From Legionella steigerwaltii (lineage in GTDB: Bacteria > Pseudomonadota > Gammaproteobacteria > Legionellales > Legionellaceae): a DNA stretch of 64,000 nt. Below, one piece after another: positions 1 through 8,954 of the stretch (the first letter of the stretch is position 1; the number at the start of each line of letters is the position of its first letter). Location of the stretch: contig NZ_LNYZ01000013.1 of the NCBI RefSeq assembly GCF_001468065.1, forward strand, positions 613,118 through 677,117, written 5' to 3'. Below the pieces are notes generated by a model that was given only the letters and a program-made list of their open reading frames with translations, was not told where the DNA came from and made no database searches. Position numbers and translations under genes: made by a program.

Positions 1-687
1 ATAGCACCAGAATTTACTGGATTTAAACGAGATTTGAATTTTTTCTTAATTGCATTTACATTTGGTGCATTAGCAATGTTCCTGCCACTAAAGCCAAACT
101 ATATACGTATTTTATTCAGTATCATCCTCATTTCTCTTTATTTTATCTATTTATTATTTACCTTCAGCGCATCTAAAGCCTTGGTGGAAAAAGGACATGC
201 CGTCATCACTAATGAACCTTTGCTTCTAACCAAATTCGGTTTAAAAACCAATCTTAAAACAATCCTAATCCAATTGATTTTTGGCCTAATTTTATTAGTA
301 TTTAGCGCAAAAGGATTCATTGAAGGGGTCCATGGGGTGGCCGACTCTATTGGGATACCTGTTCTGCTTTTATCATTGCTTATTATTCCTTTAGCCACTG
401 AATTACCAGAAAAGGTAAACAGTGTAATTTGGGTAAGAAAAGGTCAAGATACTCTTGGTTTTGGTAATATAACCGGGGCGATGGTCTTTCAGGGTACATT
501 ACTGCCTGCATTAGGCATACTTTTAACACCCTGGCAACCGTCCAGAATAGTGCTTACTGGCATCCTTGTCACATACCTTGCTACGGCATGGCTAAGATTT
601 AGAATTTCAATTCATGGAATTAAAATTAGCGCATTGTTTTTAAACGGAATTTTATACGTAACTTATCTAGGGATCGTTCTTTCATAA
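1..687 (+). CDS. Sodium/calcium exchanger family protein, C-terminal part (5' end outside window)
   Basis: The frame is open from the first base, so the gene begins upstream of the window. The visible part has about six hydrophobic segments. It carries the second alpha-repeat signature of cation/Ca2+ exchangers: an acidic patch reading PLATELPE at the end of one helix, followed by GNITGAM at the start of the next. In this family, acidic and small polar residues in these repeats line the cation site, and the protein is in the inner membrane. Substrate (Ca2+, Na+ or K+) cannot be told from sequence. About 140 bases of AT-rich non-coding DNA follow before the next gene, which has its own ribosome binding site. 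Confidence 0.8.
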   Translation: MAPEFTGFKRDLNFFLIAFTFGALAMFLPLKPNYIRILFSIILISLYFIYLLFTFSASKALVEKGHAVITNEPLLLTKFGLKTNLKTILIQLIFGLILLVFSAKGFIEGVHGVADSIGIPVLLLSLLIIPLATELPEKVNSVIWVRKGQDTLGFGNITGAMVFQGTLLPALGILLTPWQPSRIVLTGILVTYLATAWLRFRISIHGIKISALFLNGILYVTYLGIVLS

Positions 688-828
688 TGTATAACTATGA
701 ACCGATGTTCTCAACTTATCTTTATTAAAAAATAATTATCTCTTATTTTATTTTCACAATGAATAAGTTATAAGCTCATATAACGAGCAGAATAATAATA
801 TTTTTCATAAGAATGGAGCGTATGTTTT

Positions 829-2070
829 ATGAAGTTTGATGTCATTGTACTTGGCAGTGGAATTGTTGGCGTATCGATTGCAACACATTTGCAAATGCGT
901 GGACGTTCCGTAGCATTGATCGATTTAAAGTTGCCAGGAAGTGAGACATCATTTGGGAACGCTGGGTTAATTCAACGTGAGGGCGTATATCCTTATGCCT
1001 TTCCAAGAGATATTGTTTCTTTAATTAAGTATTCTTTGAACTCATCGCCTGATGTCAGATATCATCCAAAATCGATATTCAAACTTGCACCTTTCTTATG
1101 GAAATACTGGAGTAACTCTCATTCTTTTCGCCATGCAAAGATCGCTCGTTCCTATGAAACTCTAATTCAACATAGCGTGAGTGAACATCACTTTCTTGCT
1201 GATGCTGCAGAAGCTCGACATTTATTGCGCTCAGGGGGCTGGATTAAAGTATTTAGAACTGCAAAAAAACAAGATGTAGAAGTAAAATTTGCTGAGCGGT
1301 GCAAAACTGAATACGGCATCCAATTTGAGTTTCTTGATTCATCCTCATTACATCAAATTGAACCTGATCTCGATCAATCGTTGTTAAGCGCTCTTCGATA
1401 TATAGGCTCTGAAGCAGTAAGCGACCCAGGTGCGTTGGTAGCAGCATACGCAAAATATTTTGAACATCTTGGTGGTCAGTTCATTTTCGGTGATGCATTC
1501 ACTTTATCCAATCAATGGACTGTTCAAACAGAGCAGGGCAAAATCAAGGCTGATTCTGCAGTGATTGCCTTAGGACCATGGTCAGACATTTTATGTGCTC
1601 GTCTTGGATATCACTTTCCACTCGCAGTGAAACGAGGATATCATATGCATTATGCGGTAAGCCAAAATGCACATCTTGCTCATCCTGTATTTGATATTGA
1701 GAACGGTTATTTAATAGCTCCTATGTCACGTGGAATTCGTCTGACTACCGGAGCTGAATTTGCAACGCGCGACTCGAAAAAAACACCGGTGCAGCTTGAT
1801 TTGGTAGAACCTATTGCTCGTACGCTTTTTCCAATTACTACACGACTTGATGAGTCTCCTTGGATGGGGTGTAGGCCATGTACTCCTGATATGCTTCCTA
1901 TTATTGGTCCCGCTCCCCGTCATAATGGGCTTTGGTTCGCATTTGGTCATGCACATCATGGTTTGACACTGGGACCAATTACGGGTCGTTTGCTTGCTGA
2001 AATGATGACGAAAGGGGATTTAATCGTTGATCCATTACCGTTTAGTGCTAACCGATTTACTAAGATTTAA
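829..2070 (+). CDS. FAD-dependent D-amino-acid dehydrogenase-like oxidoreductase (DadA/DAO family)
   Basis: The N-terminus has the dinucleotide-binding motif GSGIVG at residues 9-14, followed by the acidic end of strand beta-2 (ALIDL). The C-terminus has the family signature GCRPCTPDMLPIIGPAP and then a GHAHHGLTLGP segment that closes over the flavin. Length (413 aa) fits the DadA-like branch of the DAO superfamily. These enzymes oxidise D-amino acids or related amines and pass electrons to the membrane quinone pool or to oxygen. A GGAG lies upstream of the ATG. Only 27 bases separate it from the downstream acetyltransferase gene, so the two may be co-transcribed. The exact substrate is not predictable. 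Confidence 0.85.
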   Translation: MKFDVIVLGSGIVGVSIATHLQMRGRSVALIDLKLPGSETSFGNAGLIQREGVYPYAFPRDIVSLIKYSLNSSPDVRYHPKSIFKLAPFLWKYWSNSHSFRHAKIARSYETLIQHSVSEHHFLADAAEARHLLRSGGWIKVFRTAKKQDVEVKFAERCKTEYGIQFEFLDSSSLHQIEPDLDQSLLSALRYIGSEAVSDPGALVAAYAKYFEHLGGQFIFGDAFTLSNQWTVQTEQGKIKADSAVIALGPWSDILCARLGYHFPLAVKRGYHMHYAVSQNAHLAHPVFDIENGYLIAPMSRGIRLTTGAEFATRDSKKTPVQLDLVEPIARTLFPITTRLDESPWMGCRPCTPDMLPIIGPAPRHNGLWFAFGHAHHGLTLGPITGRLLAEMMTKGDLIVDPLPFSANRFTKI

Positions 2071-2097
2071 TGCAAATTTATCAAGCAGGAGAGATTA

Positions 2098-2526
2098 ATG
2101 AGTAATCCAGTTAAAATCAGTATTGATTTTAAAGAAAATGATGTCATTTCAAAAATTATTTATGAGAATTTAAAAAAATTTAATGAATCAATTATTGGTA
2201 ATTATGAAGCAAAGCCGTTTATTATCCATGCACAAAATGATTCATTAGAGGTTCTTGGCGGCATAAAAGGGGATATATTTGGTACGTTATGTAGAGTATT
2301 TACCGTCTGGATCCATGAGCAATATCGACGCAAAGGATTAGGCCGTGAACTATTTGAACAATTAGATGTTTTCGCAAAAGAAAATAACTGCACTATGATT
2401 CAGCTTGATACGGCAGAATTCCAAGCGAAAGGGTTCTATGAAAAACTTGGTTATCAAGTTATCGCCACTTTACCGAATAATTTTATGGGGTATACAAGTT
2501 ACATATTAAGAAAGAGTTTGATTTAA
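2098..2526 (+). CDS. GNAT family N-acetyltransferase
   Basis: A 142-residue protein with the GNAT acetyl-CoA pyrophosphate loop in the strand-loop-helix VWIHEQYRRKGLGRELF (R/Q-x-x-G-x-G pattern, around residues 75-92). The C-terminal pattern ends AKGFYEKLGYQV, typical of motif B, where the Tyr is often the general acid. The start ATG has a strong ribosome binding site (AGGAG, 7 bases upstream). It follows the amine oxidase gene by 27 bases, suggesting an operon that modifies small amine substrates. That pairing is inference; the acceptor substrate is unknown. Confidence 0.85.
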   Translation: MSNPVKISIDFKENDVISKIIYENLKKFNESIIGNYEAKPFIIHAQNDSLEVLGGIKGDIFGTLCRVFTVWIHEQYRRKGLGRELFEQLDVFAKENNCTMIQLDTAEFQAKGFYEKLGYQVIATLPNNFMGYTSYILRKSLI

Positions 2527-2615
2527 GCATGGAAACACCATATAAAGCTGGTGCTAACTGATGGCTTAAACTTGGACAAAAGATCTGCTTTAATAGAGAG
2601 TTCGAAAAGATCGGG

Positions 2616-3596
2616 TTACATAGAAAACTTAGAATTCTCTTCTTCTTGCAATAATCGAGCGAGCTCTTCATCGGATTGAATTTGCTCTACATCAAAAACC
2701 TTAGGATCTTGAACCTTATCAAACTCTTTCTTTTGTAGTTGTATGGCTAGTTTTTCATCATAAGCTTCTTGAGCTTCTGGCGTTGCAAATTCCACTTCTT
2801 CTTCAAAAGCGTATTCTTTTGTTTGTTCTACTTGTTCAACATTGCTGGCAAAGAATCCCAGATTGCTTCTATAATCTTCGTAAAGTTTTTTAAAACCTGC
2901 CATTGTTTCTGCGTAATTTAACGCGTGTTCAGAGACTAGGTTATTGAGTGTGTTAAATCCGTTTTTTACTACCTCGCATATACCATCTAAGCCTGTTTCA
3001 GAGGTTTCTTTGTCTGCACCCATTAAGTTCGCTGCAGTATAAAGATCAGGGTTAGTTTGATGCAATTGCTCATGATCTATGATAATTTGTTCCATACCTA
3101 CGTCAGGTGTGTGTGATTGAAAATGATGATTTTCAAGGTGGTAGTGAATTTTCGCAATTTCGTGATCAGAAACTAAAGTCTCCGGTGCTTTATCGGGTTC
3201 CGTTGCTTCAATACTTATACCAAGGGGTCCATAGGCATAATCACTGACTTGTTTCACCGTGAGCATTTTGTAGCGGCCATCGTCTTGAATTGAGGTCAAA
3301 TCTTCGGCTGCGCCATTTTTTTTCATATAATCACGCAATACTGGCCCCATTATAATTTGTTGCGCAGTATTATTTTTTAAAGAGTCTAAATATTTTACCA
3401 ATGAAGAATAGGAAGCACTTATCTTATAACGCAGTGCAAATAAGTTTAATAACTCTTGATATTGAGTCTTAACCTGGATAGGTATTTCATCTGTATCAGG
3501 ATTACGTGCTAATTTTTTAAAAATGCCATTAATGATGTGAAGTCCACCATTAACACCACAATTATTTAAAAATCCGCTTGTTTTTGGAACTGTCAT
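2616..3596 (-). CDS. Putative effector: OTU-like cysteine protease with tandem MIU-like ubiquitin-binding motifs
   Basis: A 326-residue protein with no clear family match from memory. Seen directly: Cys13 in LNNCGVNGGLH at the start of a predicted helix. Much later comes a strand-rich stretch (residues 121-162) ending ENHHFQ, so His157/His158 follow a beta strand. This order and spacing (N-terminal N-C, later strand plus His-aromatic) is that of OTU deubiquitinases, including Legionella Lot effectors, whose catalytic Cys is also near the N-terminus. The acidic C-terminus carries two aligned motifs, DEKLAIQLQKKE (280-291) and DEELARLLQEEE (309-320). Both fit the inverted UIM (MIU) core with invariant A-x-x-L. 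The C-terminus also resembles an E-block Dot/Icm signal. A PmrA-like box and a -10 lie upstream. Function is inferred, not proven. Confidence 0.6.
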   Translation of the reverse strand: MTVPKTSGFLNNCGVNGGLHIINGIFKKLARNPDTDEIPIQVKTQYQELLNLFALRYKISASYSSLVKYLDSLKNNTAQQIIMGPVLRDYMKKNGAAEDLTSIQDDGRYKMLTVKQVSDYAYGPLGISIEATEPDKAPETLVSDHEIAKIHYHLENHHFQSHTPDVGMEQIIIDHEQLHQTNPDLYTAANLMGADKETSETGLDGICEVVKNGFNTLNNLVSEHALNYAETMAGFKKLYEDYRSNLGFFASNVEQVEQTKEYAFEEEVEFATPEAQEAYDEKLAIQLQKKEFDKVQDPKVFDVEQIQSDEELARLLQEEENSKFSM

Positions 3597-3628
3597 TTTA
3601 GAAAGTCCTATAAATCATCATTGGTTTT

Positions 3629-3661
3629 ATTATACACAATATAGCTTAATTGAACCTTAAG
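3629..3661 (-). promoter_or_regulatory. PmrA-like box with -10 for the OTU-like gene
   Basis: Read on the minus strand, half-sites CTTAAGGTT and ATTAAGCTA (bases 3642-3661) are separated by 2 nt, followed by exactly 7 nt and then TATAAT (3629-3634). The Legionella PmrA consensus is two (C/T)TTAA(T/G)(A/T)TT half-sites 2 nt apart. The first half-site matches 8 of 9 and the second 6 of 9. The same 7-nt spacing to the -10 occurs at four other genes in this window. Confidence 0.6.
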
Positions 3662-3733
3662 AAAAGAATAAAAAGCTCCTAACTCTACTGAATAAGCGCT
3701 TTAAAAATAAATTATTGTCACAAAACAAAGACT

Positions 3734-5197
3734 TCATTTTACTAAAGCTTGGTTAGATGAAGAATATGGATCATTTTCCATATGGTCCTCTGGACACGAG
3801 GACGTTTTATCTGCACTGAGTTTCGTATTTAATTTTAGTAGCTCATGCTCCAGTGATCTGGCCCACTTATAAATTCCATTAGTCGTTTCAATGGGATGAT
3901 ACTTAAAAAAACTTTTAGGTAGTACTTTTTTTAAATGGTCAATACCAGCCATTAGACAGCGTTTGACACTTTTCGCGCAGTTATTTTTGATTAGGGCATA
4001 ATTTTCATTGCCTTCTTTTTCCATGGCTCTAATCACTGCTAATTCATCAACATAATAGGGTAAACCACTGTCACTAGTAGGTAGGCTAACCGAGTGGTCA
4101 GGATGTCGTCCATCAGTTAGGTTTGTATTTTTTAAGAAAGTTTCTTGACGCGAAAGAAAGTCTGATCGCTCATTAAGCTCCGATTTTAATGCCTCAATCT
4201 GCGTTTCATCTACATTGTGTAATCTTTCATTGAGTGCACTAAGCTGGGATTGCAACAGGCTTATTTCTTTATTAACTCGTTCCATTTCTTCTTGGTCTTT
4301 TAGTATTTGTTCTTGATATTTAAGTTGTGTTTGTATTATTTTTTCTTCAAGAACAGTTAGCTCTTGACGCATTCCTAGCTCCTCTTTTTGCAAATCAGCG
4401 AGCAGTTGCATTACTTGTTTCATTTCATCGCGTGTTTTTGGGTCGGGCTCAAAAATTTTTCCTAAATAATTTAATTTTTTACTAAGAAAGATAGTTTTGT
4501 GAGTATTTTCGATCAACCGGTCAGTTAATCTACCCTTTTTTTCTTGTAATGCATCCAATTCTATTTGAGAAATTTCAATCAGTCGATCTCGAAAAACAAT
4601 TAAAGCCTGTTGTTTTGACATTAATGCTTTGAGATTTCTCTCAATATTTTTTTTATTATCTAAATCGTTATCTAAGTTCCAAACTTTAACCACCTTATCG
4701 ACATATTTACTTTTATCCTTATGTATTTTTTCTAGATTTTCTTGATAGGTCGGATGTTTAATAGGTATGGATGAGCCATTACCAATTATTTCTCTCAGCA
4801 TATCAGAATCATGATCAGATATTTCTGGTTTAACTCCTTTACTTTTCGGAGCAAGATGTAAAAAATGGAAAAAATCGTGCGCTACCTCTCTTCCAGAAGG
4901 GGGGTGTTTAGGCCAAAAGCTGTGGGTAACTTGAACGCTTTTTAAGGTTTTACGCTTGTAATATTTGCCTTCAACCAGTTCAGGTACATGAGCAATACTT
5001 TTTTTTATGAGAAAAGGGCTTGATTTGTCATCCAATTTTGCATAGCCGCGCGAGCGTTCATTAAGTTCCATTAAAAAACTAGCATGACCAATATTTTCAC
5101 CTTCGTCGGATGAAGCGAATATTGGTCCAAAAAAACGATTTTTAATCCGTTTGCCTAAAATTTGCGTCGTTGAGAGCCAAACATTTACTTGAATCAT
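3734..5197 (-). CDS. Effector-like coiled-coil protein with GH...NC putative cysteine-hydrolase motifs
   Basis: A 487-residue protein. The N-terminal part has NIGHASFLME (His38) and, after a basic stretch, SFWP (around residues 93-96). The C-terminal part has IKNNCAKSVKRCL, with Cys407 after Asn-Asn. Between them, residues about 160-350 are charged, heptad-rich and predicted coiled coil. The Gly-His ... Asn-Cys order is shared with three other proteins in this window. It is what circularly permuted papain-fold families such as LRAT/NlpC-like enzymes show. Here the coiled coil would be an insertion between the catalytic halves. No clear PmrA box was found upstream. Function is unknown; a secreted effector is an inference from family context. 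Confidence 0.55.
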   Translation of the reverse strand: MIQVNVWLSTTQILGKRIKNRFFGPIFASSDEGENIGHASFLMELNERSRGYAKLDDKSSPFLIKKSIAHVPELVEGKYYKRKTLKSVQVTHSFWPKHPPSGREVAHDFFHFLHLAPKSKGVKPEISDHDSDMLREIIGNGSSIPIKHPTYQENLEKIHKDKSKYVDKVVKVWNLDNDLDNKKNIERNLKALMSKQQALIVFRDRLIEISQIELDALQEKKGRLTDRLIENTHKTIFLSKKLNYLGKIFEPDPKTRDEMKQVMQLLADLQKEELGMRQELTVLEEKIIQTQLKYQEQILKDQEEMERVNKEISLLQSQLSALNERLHNVDETQIEALKSELNERSDFLSRQETFLKNTNLTDGRHPDHSVSLPTSDSGLPYYVDELAVIRAMEKEGNENYALIKNNCAKSVKRCLMAGIDHLKKVLPKSFFKYHPIETTNGIYKWARSLEHELLKLNTKLSADKTSSCPEDHMENDPYSSSNQALVK

Positions 5198-5450
5198 AAA
5201 AGCCTTATTTCTTTTATATTGAAAAAAGTGACAAAAATCATACAGTTACAGCATATAATAAAGCATCTTATATAAAACTATTTGTTTTTCAAGTACTCAG
5301 TTCTATATTTCTTGAAAAAAAGGTTGGGCTTTTTATTTTGCCAAATTGAGCTTTATTTATAGATAATGAGAGTTTGAAAAACATATTTCTTGAGGGATTA
5401 GACAAGATTGTATTTGATCTATTTTTAGTATCTATAGCGAACCATCTTAA

Positions 5451-6578
5451 TTAATGTAATTGTTCAATTATTATTTGATTTTTGCCACCTTTTTTAGCTT
5501 GATACAGTGCTTTATCAGCAAGACTTATTACGGTTTCAATATTGGATGAAGATTCAAAATGAATATTCACAAGCCCCATACTTAATGTAACTTGCTCTAA
5601 AATTGTCTGTTCATTCATATTGAAATCACCATGAAGTAGATTTTCCCTAAATTGATTGCTAATAGTTCGACAAATAGAGAGTGCTTCTCCAAGAGGTTGA
5701 TTGGCAAGAATTGCAGCAAATTCATCTCCACCCAGTCGAAAAATCGTATCATTTGCTCTTTGACAAACACCGTTGAGTAATTCCCCAATACCAATTAAAA
5801 ATTTATCACCGTAAAGATGACCAAAGTTATCATTAATTAATTTGAAATTATCAACGTCCATAAATATAAGATTTAAAGGGTATCTATTACGTTTAGCTCG
5901 CTCAAGCTCCTGTGGAAATAGCACCTCAAAATGTCTTCTGTTATATAAACCAGTTAACGGATCGGTTATTGATATAAGTTGTAATTCAAAAATCAATGAT
6001 TCTCTATCTTGAGATAATTGAAAAGTCCTATCCAATAAGTTTTTATTTATTCTTGCAGAAACAATAAGCATTACAATAAACAGCGAAAACATGGTTGCTA
6101 AAATGGTTCTATCTATATCAAGAACTGAATAATTATAAATTATAACGGGCAAAAACATAGGGAATATATATGCATAATAGGCTGGTAAATAAGCAGAGAG
6201 CGAAGCAATTGAACCTGCGCTCATTCCGCCCAATACCAATATAATGATGAATTCATAGAGTTCTGTTACATAAGGTAAGGAAATTAAGTAACAAGAGCCC
6301 CATGCAATCCCTATAACTAAAGTAAGTAAAAAAAATGTAATTAATATATATTGTTTTTTTACTTCATATAATTTGTTTTTAATAATATGCCTGCAAAAAA
6401 GCCATCTAATTAAACTAATCAATAGAATTCCGCAATACCATATACTTACTAAATAGAAGGGGACATGAGGATATATAATAAGAGCAAGCAGGGAGGCCAA
6501 AATAATATTAAAGGGGATCGCTTTTTTAGATCCTTCAATAAGTAATACTATGGCTTCCTTGCCTAATTTGAAGATCAT
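5451..6578 (-). CDS. Membrane diguanylate cyclase (GGDEF domain)
   Basis: A 375-residue protein. Residues about 15-180 form six or so membrane-spanning helices, and residues about 205-370 form a GGDEF domain. The catalytic signature RLGGDEF is intact (GGDEF at 283-287), and the substrate-side motif DVDNFKLIND is present. An inhibitory-site motif RAND (RxxD, 274-277) lies five residues before GGDEF, so product feedback inhibition by c-di-GMP is expected. It would make c-di-GMP from two GTP at the inner membrane. The sensory ligand of the membrane domain is unknown. It is divergent from the MBL-like gene that starts 108 bases away. Confidence 0.92.
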   Translation of the reverse strand: MIFKLGKEAIVLLIEGSKKAIPFNIILASLLALIIYPHVPFYLVSIWYCGILLISLIRWLFCRHIIKNKLYEVKKQYILITFFLLTLVIGIAWGSCYLISLPYVTELYEFIIILVLGGMSAGSIASLSAYLPAYYAYIFPMFLPVIIYNYSVLDIDRTILATMFSLFIVMLIVSARINKNLLDRTFQLSQDRESLIFELQLISITDPLTGLYNRRHFEVLFPQELERAKRNRYPLNLIFMDVDNFKLINDNFGHLYGDKFLIGIGELLNGVCQRANDTIFRLGGDEFAAILANQPLGEALSICRTISNQFRENLLHGDFNMNEQTILEQVTLSMGLVNIHFESSSNIETVISLADKALYQAKKGGKNQIIIEQLH

Positions 6579-6686
6579 TTTCTTTCCCTACATAATTTCT
6601 GTACCTATTCTATATATTATAGCTGGTGATGCTCGTGTATCATCCAAAGGTGATAAGACTATATAGAAAAAATAGGAATAGCAATT

Positions 6687-7388
6687 ATGTCGAAATACTC
6701 TCCTGTATGGCCTCATGGCGAACTAATTAAAGTATTTGAAGGTATCTATGTTGTACGGGGTTCAAACATAACCTATTTTGAAGACAAGAAGATTCAACAC
6801 AGTAGGAATATGACAGTCATTGCATCGAATGGTGATTTAACCTTAATTAATACCGTACGTCTGAATGATAATGGATTACAAGCTCTTGATAAATTAGGTG
6901 CTGTCAAGCATGTTTTTAGCATTGGGGCATTTCATGGAAGGGATGATCAATTTTATTTAGATAGATATGAAGCCAATTTGTGGAGTGTTCACCCTGAAAA
7001 AAAATCCCATACCTTACGATTTTTGAAGGACAAAGATGAGTTACCAATAAAAAATGGTCACTTTTTTATGTTCAAAAATTCATCTCCTGCTGAAGGGTTC
7101 ATATATATTGAGGATAAGGATGGAATTATTATCGCGTGCGACAGTATAAAAAACTGGGTGGAAATTGACGAATTTTTTAGCGAAGATACAGCAAAGATGG
7201 CTCTAGCTCATGGGGAGATTGCAAAAGCAAGAATTTCACCTATTTGGCTTAATGCCACTGGGATTCATAAAGCTGATTTTGACTCTTTGTTACAATTGAG
7301 ATTCAAGCACCTTATTAGTGCTCATGGAGATGTACTAAGGGATACGGCCTATTATGATGTCAAAAACTCAGTGGAGCAAATCAGGTAA
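6687..7388 (+). CDS. Metallo-beta-lactamase-fold-like protein (DUF4336-type)
   Basis: A 233-residue protein resembling DUF4336/MBL-like proteins. The strand pattern ends LTLINTVRLN, there is an AFHGRDDQFYLDRY segment around residues 88-101 (His-Gly-Arg-Asp-Asp in place of the canonical HxHxDH), and the C-terminal motif is HLISAHGDVL. Loss of most canonical metal ligands suggests an altered metal site or a non-hydrolytic role. The start ATG has an A-rich region with AGGAATAG upstream. Substrate unknown. Confidence 0.65.
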   Translation: MSKYSPVWPHGELIKVFEGIYVVRGSNITYFEDKKIQHSRNMTVIASNGDLTLINTVRLNDNGLQALDKLGAVKHVFSIGAFHGRDDQFYLDRYEANLWSVHPEKKSHTLRFLKDKDELPIKNGHFFMFKNSSPAEGFIYIEDKDGIIIACDSIKNWVEIDEFFSEDTAKMALAHGEIAKARISPIWLNATGIHKADFDSLLQLRFKHLISAHGDVLRDTAYYDVKNSVEQIR

Positions 7389-7463
7389 AATGGGTAGTGT
7401 AACAGTATTCTTAGTAGCAACCATAGTATATAATCTGTGCATTATTTTTTTTATAGATTTAAT

Positions 7464-7886
7464 ATGTATCTCTCGTCTAAAATCATGAATGTGTTTATAG
7501 GGATGTTTTTGTTCTCATCTGTCATGGCACTAGGTACCACTACAACCGATATTGCCACAAACTATGAAACTTCTTCAATAGTATTTCAAGTGATTCAAAA
7601 TCAAATAGCTTTTGATGCCTCAACAGTCGAATCTGCAACAATAGTTGCTCCTGAAGGTGCTAATGACACCTACGGGGTGAATATTAAACTGAAAGCTAGT
7701 GCAGCGAGTAAACTGAGTCAAATGACTGGGGACAATATAGGTAAACGGGGAAATTTTGTCTTAAATGGTATCGTCATATCATCTTCAACAATTCAAAGCA
7801 GTATTGGAGGTGAGTTCCTTGTTAGTGGATTAACTATGGAACAGGCGAACCAGTTTATTGAAAGCCTTTCAACACCAGAAAAATAA
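7464..7886 (+). CDS. Secreted protein with a lone SecD/SecF P1-head-like domain
   Basis: A short N-terminal hydrophobic signal segment (IMNVFIGMFLFSSVMA) is followed by about 110 residues. These follow the SecD P1 head pattern: a strand ending VNIKLKASAASKLSQMT, then NIGKRGNFVLNGIVISSSTI, then GGEFLVSGLTMEQANQF. In SecD this pattern reads as a substrate-binding periplasmic head domain next to the membrane channel, but no channel helices are present here. The longest frame opens at a GTG at 7437; the ATG at 7464 is preferred because it gives a normal signal peptide, though no good ribosome binding site precedes either. It is probably periplasmic; role unknown. Confidence 0.65.
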   Translation: MYLSSKIMNVFIGMFLFSSVMALGTTTTDIATNYETSSIVFQVIQNQIAFDASTVESATIVAPEGANDTYGVNIKLKASAASKLSQMTGDNIGKRGNFVLNGIVISSSTIQSSIGGEFLVSGLTMEQANQFIESLSTPEK

Positions 7887-7935
7887 TATAATTAATCATT
7901 CTTCTAACGATTGTATAGAACCCTATTGCTAACAG

Positions 7936-8874
7936 TTACACATCTTCTTTCGCAATCGCAATTTGGAAGCCTAATCTCTTTTTTTGATATCGAACAATAA
8001 AAGGAGCTGTTAAATTTTGGATAATACTGATTAATACAGCAGGAATGGCGGCTTCTTTGCTAAAAAACGTAGTGCAAATGACCATAGCGACAATCGCATC
8101 AAACATCCCATAATCAAAGATCGCCGCTAATGTACTCTTACTATCTTGCTTCATTACATAACTAATTGAGTATCCTGTAAAATAGCCTAAAAGGTTAAGC
8201 GCGAGGACTGCAGCTATGACTGCTCCTGGAAAAGTTAAAATCATTTGTTGATTGAGGGCAAACAAACTCGCAATGATCATAGCAACCATGAAAATAGAAA
8301 ATGTAGGTAAAATCGATTTTATTTTTTCAATTATCATTACTTTGATGGAACTGAATATAAAACCTCCTAAAATAGGCAGTAGAATGATAGAACCAATATG
8401 CATTACCATTGACCAAAAATGAATCGTAACGCTTTTATGTAATAACCAATAAATCAATGCAGGAGTAATAATTGGAGAGAGTAGCGTAGAGCCAAACGTT
8501 AATAACACAGTAAGTGCCACATTCGATTTAGACAAGTATGCCATCACATTAGCAGCCACTCCTCCTGGTGCTGCACCTAAAACTAACAATCCTATGGTTT
8601 CCGCTTGAGTTAAGTTTAATCCATAAGCGATAGCAAGCGCCCAAAAAGGCATCATCATGAAACGAAAGATAATAAGCCCAATAATATCCCTGGGTTTGAC
8701 TAACACATCTTTGAAAGAGGCTGCAGGTGTATTCATACCGATGCCAAACATAATAACACCAAGCCCAATAGGAATTAGCCCTTTAAAACCTATAAAAAGA
8801 GTAGGGAAGAGTAGTGCAACACTTACAAATAATAAAATGATCCAAATAAAATAACGTTCAATTTTATCTTGCAT
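7936..8874 (-). CDS. Bile acid:sodium symporter family (BASS) transporter
   Basis: A 312-residue integral membrane protein with about nine to ten hydrophobic helices. It has the conserved BASS features IMFGIGMNTPAASF near the N-terminus and LGAAPGGVAANVMAYLSKSN, matching the family's conserved Pro/Gly-rich crossover region near the Na+ sites. Bacterial members import organic anions such as pantoate, pyruvate-like acids or steroids with sodium. It is convergent with the SecD-P1-like gene upstream in coordinates. Substrate cannot be assigned. Confidence 0.88.
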   Translation of the reverse strand: MQDKIERYFIWIILLFVSVALLFPTLFIGFKGLIPIGLGVIMFGIGMNTPAASFKDVLVKPRDIIGLIIFRFMMMPFWALAIAYGLNLTQAETIGLLVLGAAPGGVAANVMAYLSKSNVALTVLLTFGSTLLSPIITPALIYWLLHKSVTIHFWSMVMHIGSIILLPILGGFIFSSIKVMIIEKIKSILPTFSIFMVAMIIASLFALNQQMILTFPGAVIAAVLALNLLGYFTGYSISYVMKQDSKSTLAAIFDYGMFDAIVAMVICTTFFSKEAAIPAVLISIIQNLTAPFIVRYQKKRLGFQIAIAKEDV

Positions 8875-8954
8875 AGCCTATAACCATTTTAAAGCACTGG
8901 GTGTTTGCTGCTTAATATTTTCAGTATGTTCATGGAGATTAAAAATTTCAGAAT

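Noticed and set aside
6687-7388. Active metallo-beta-lactamase
   Set aside because: The canonical HxHxDH motif is missing; only the fold-level pattern remains.
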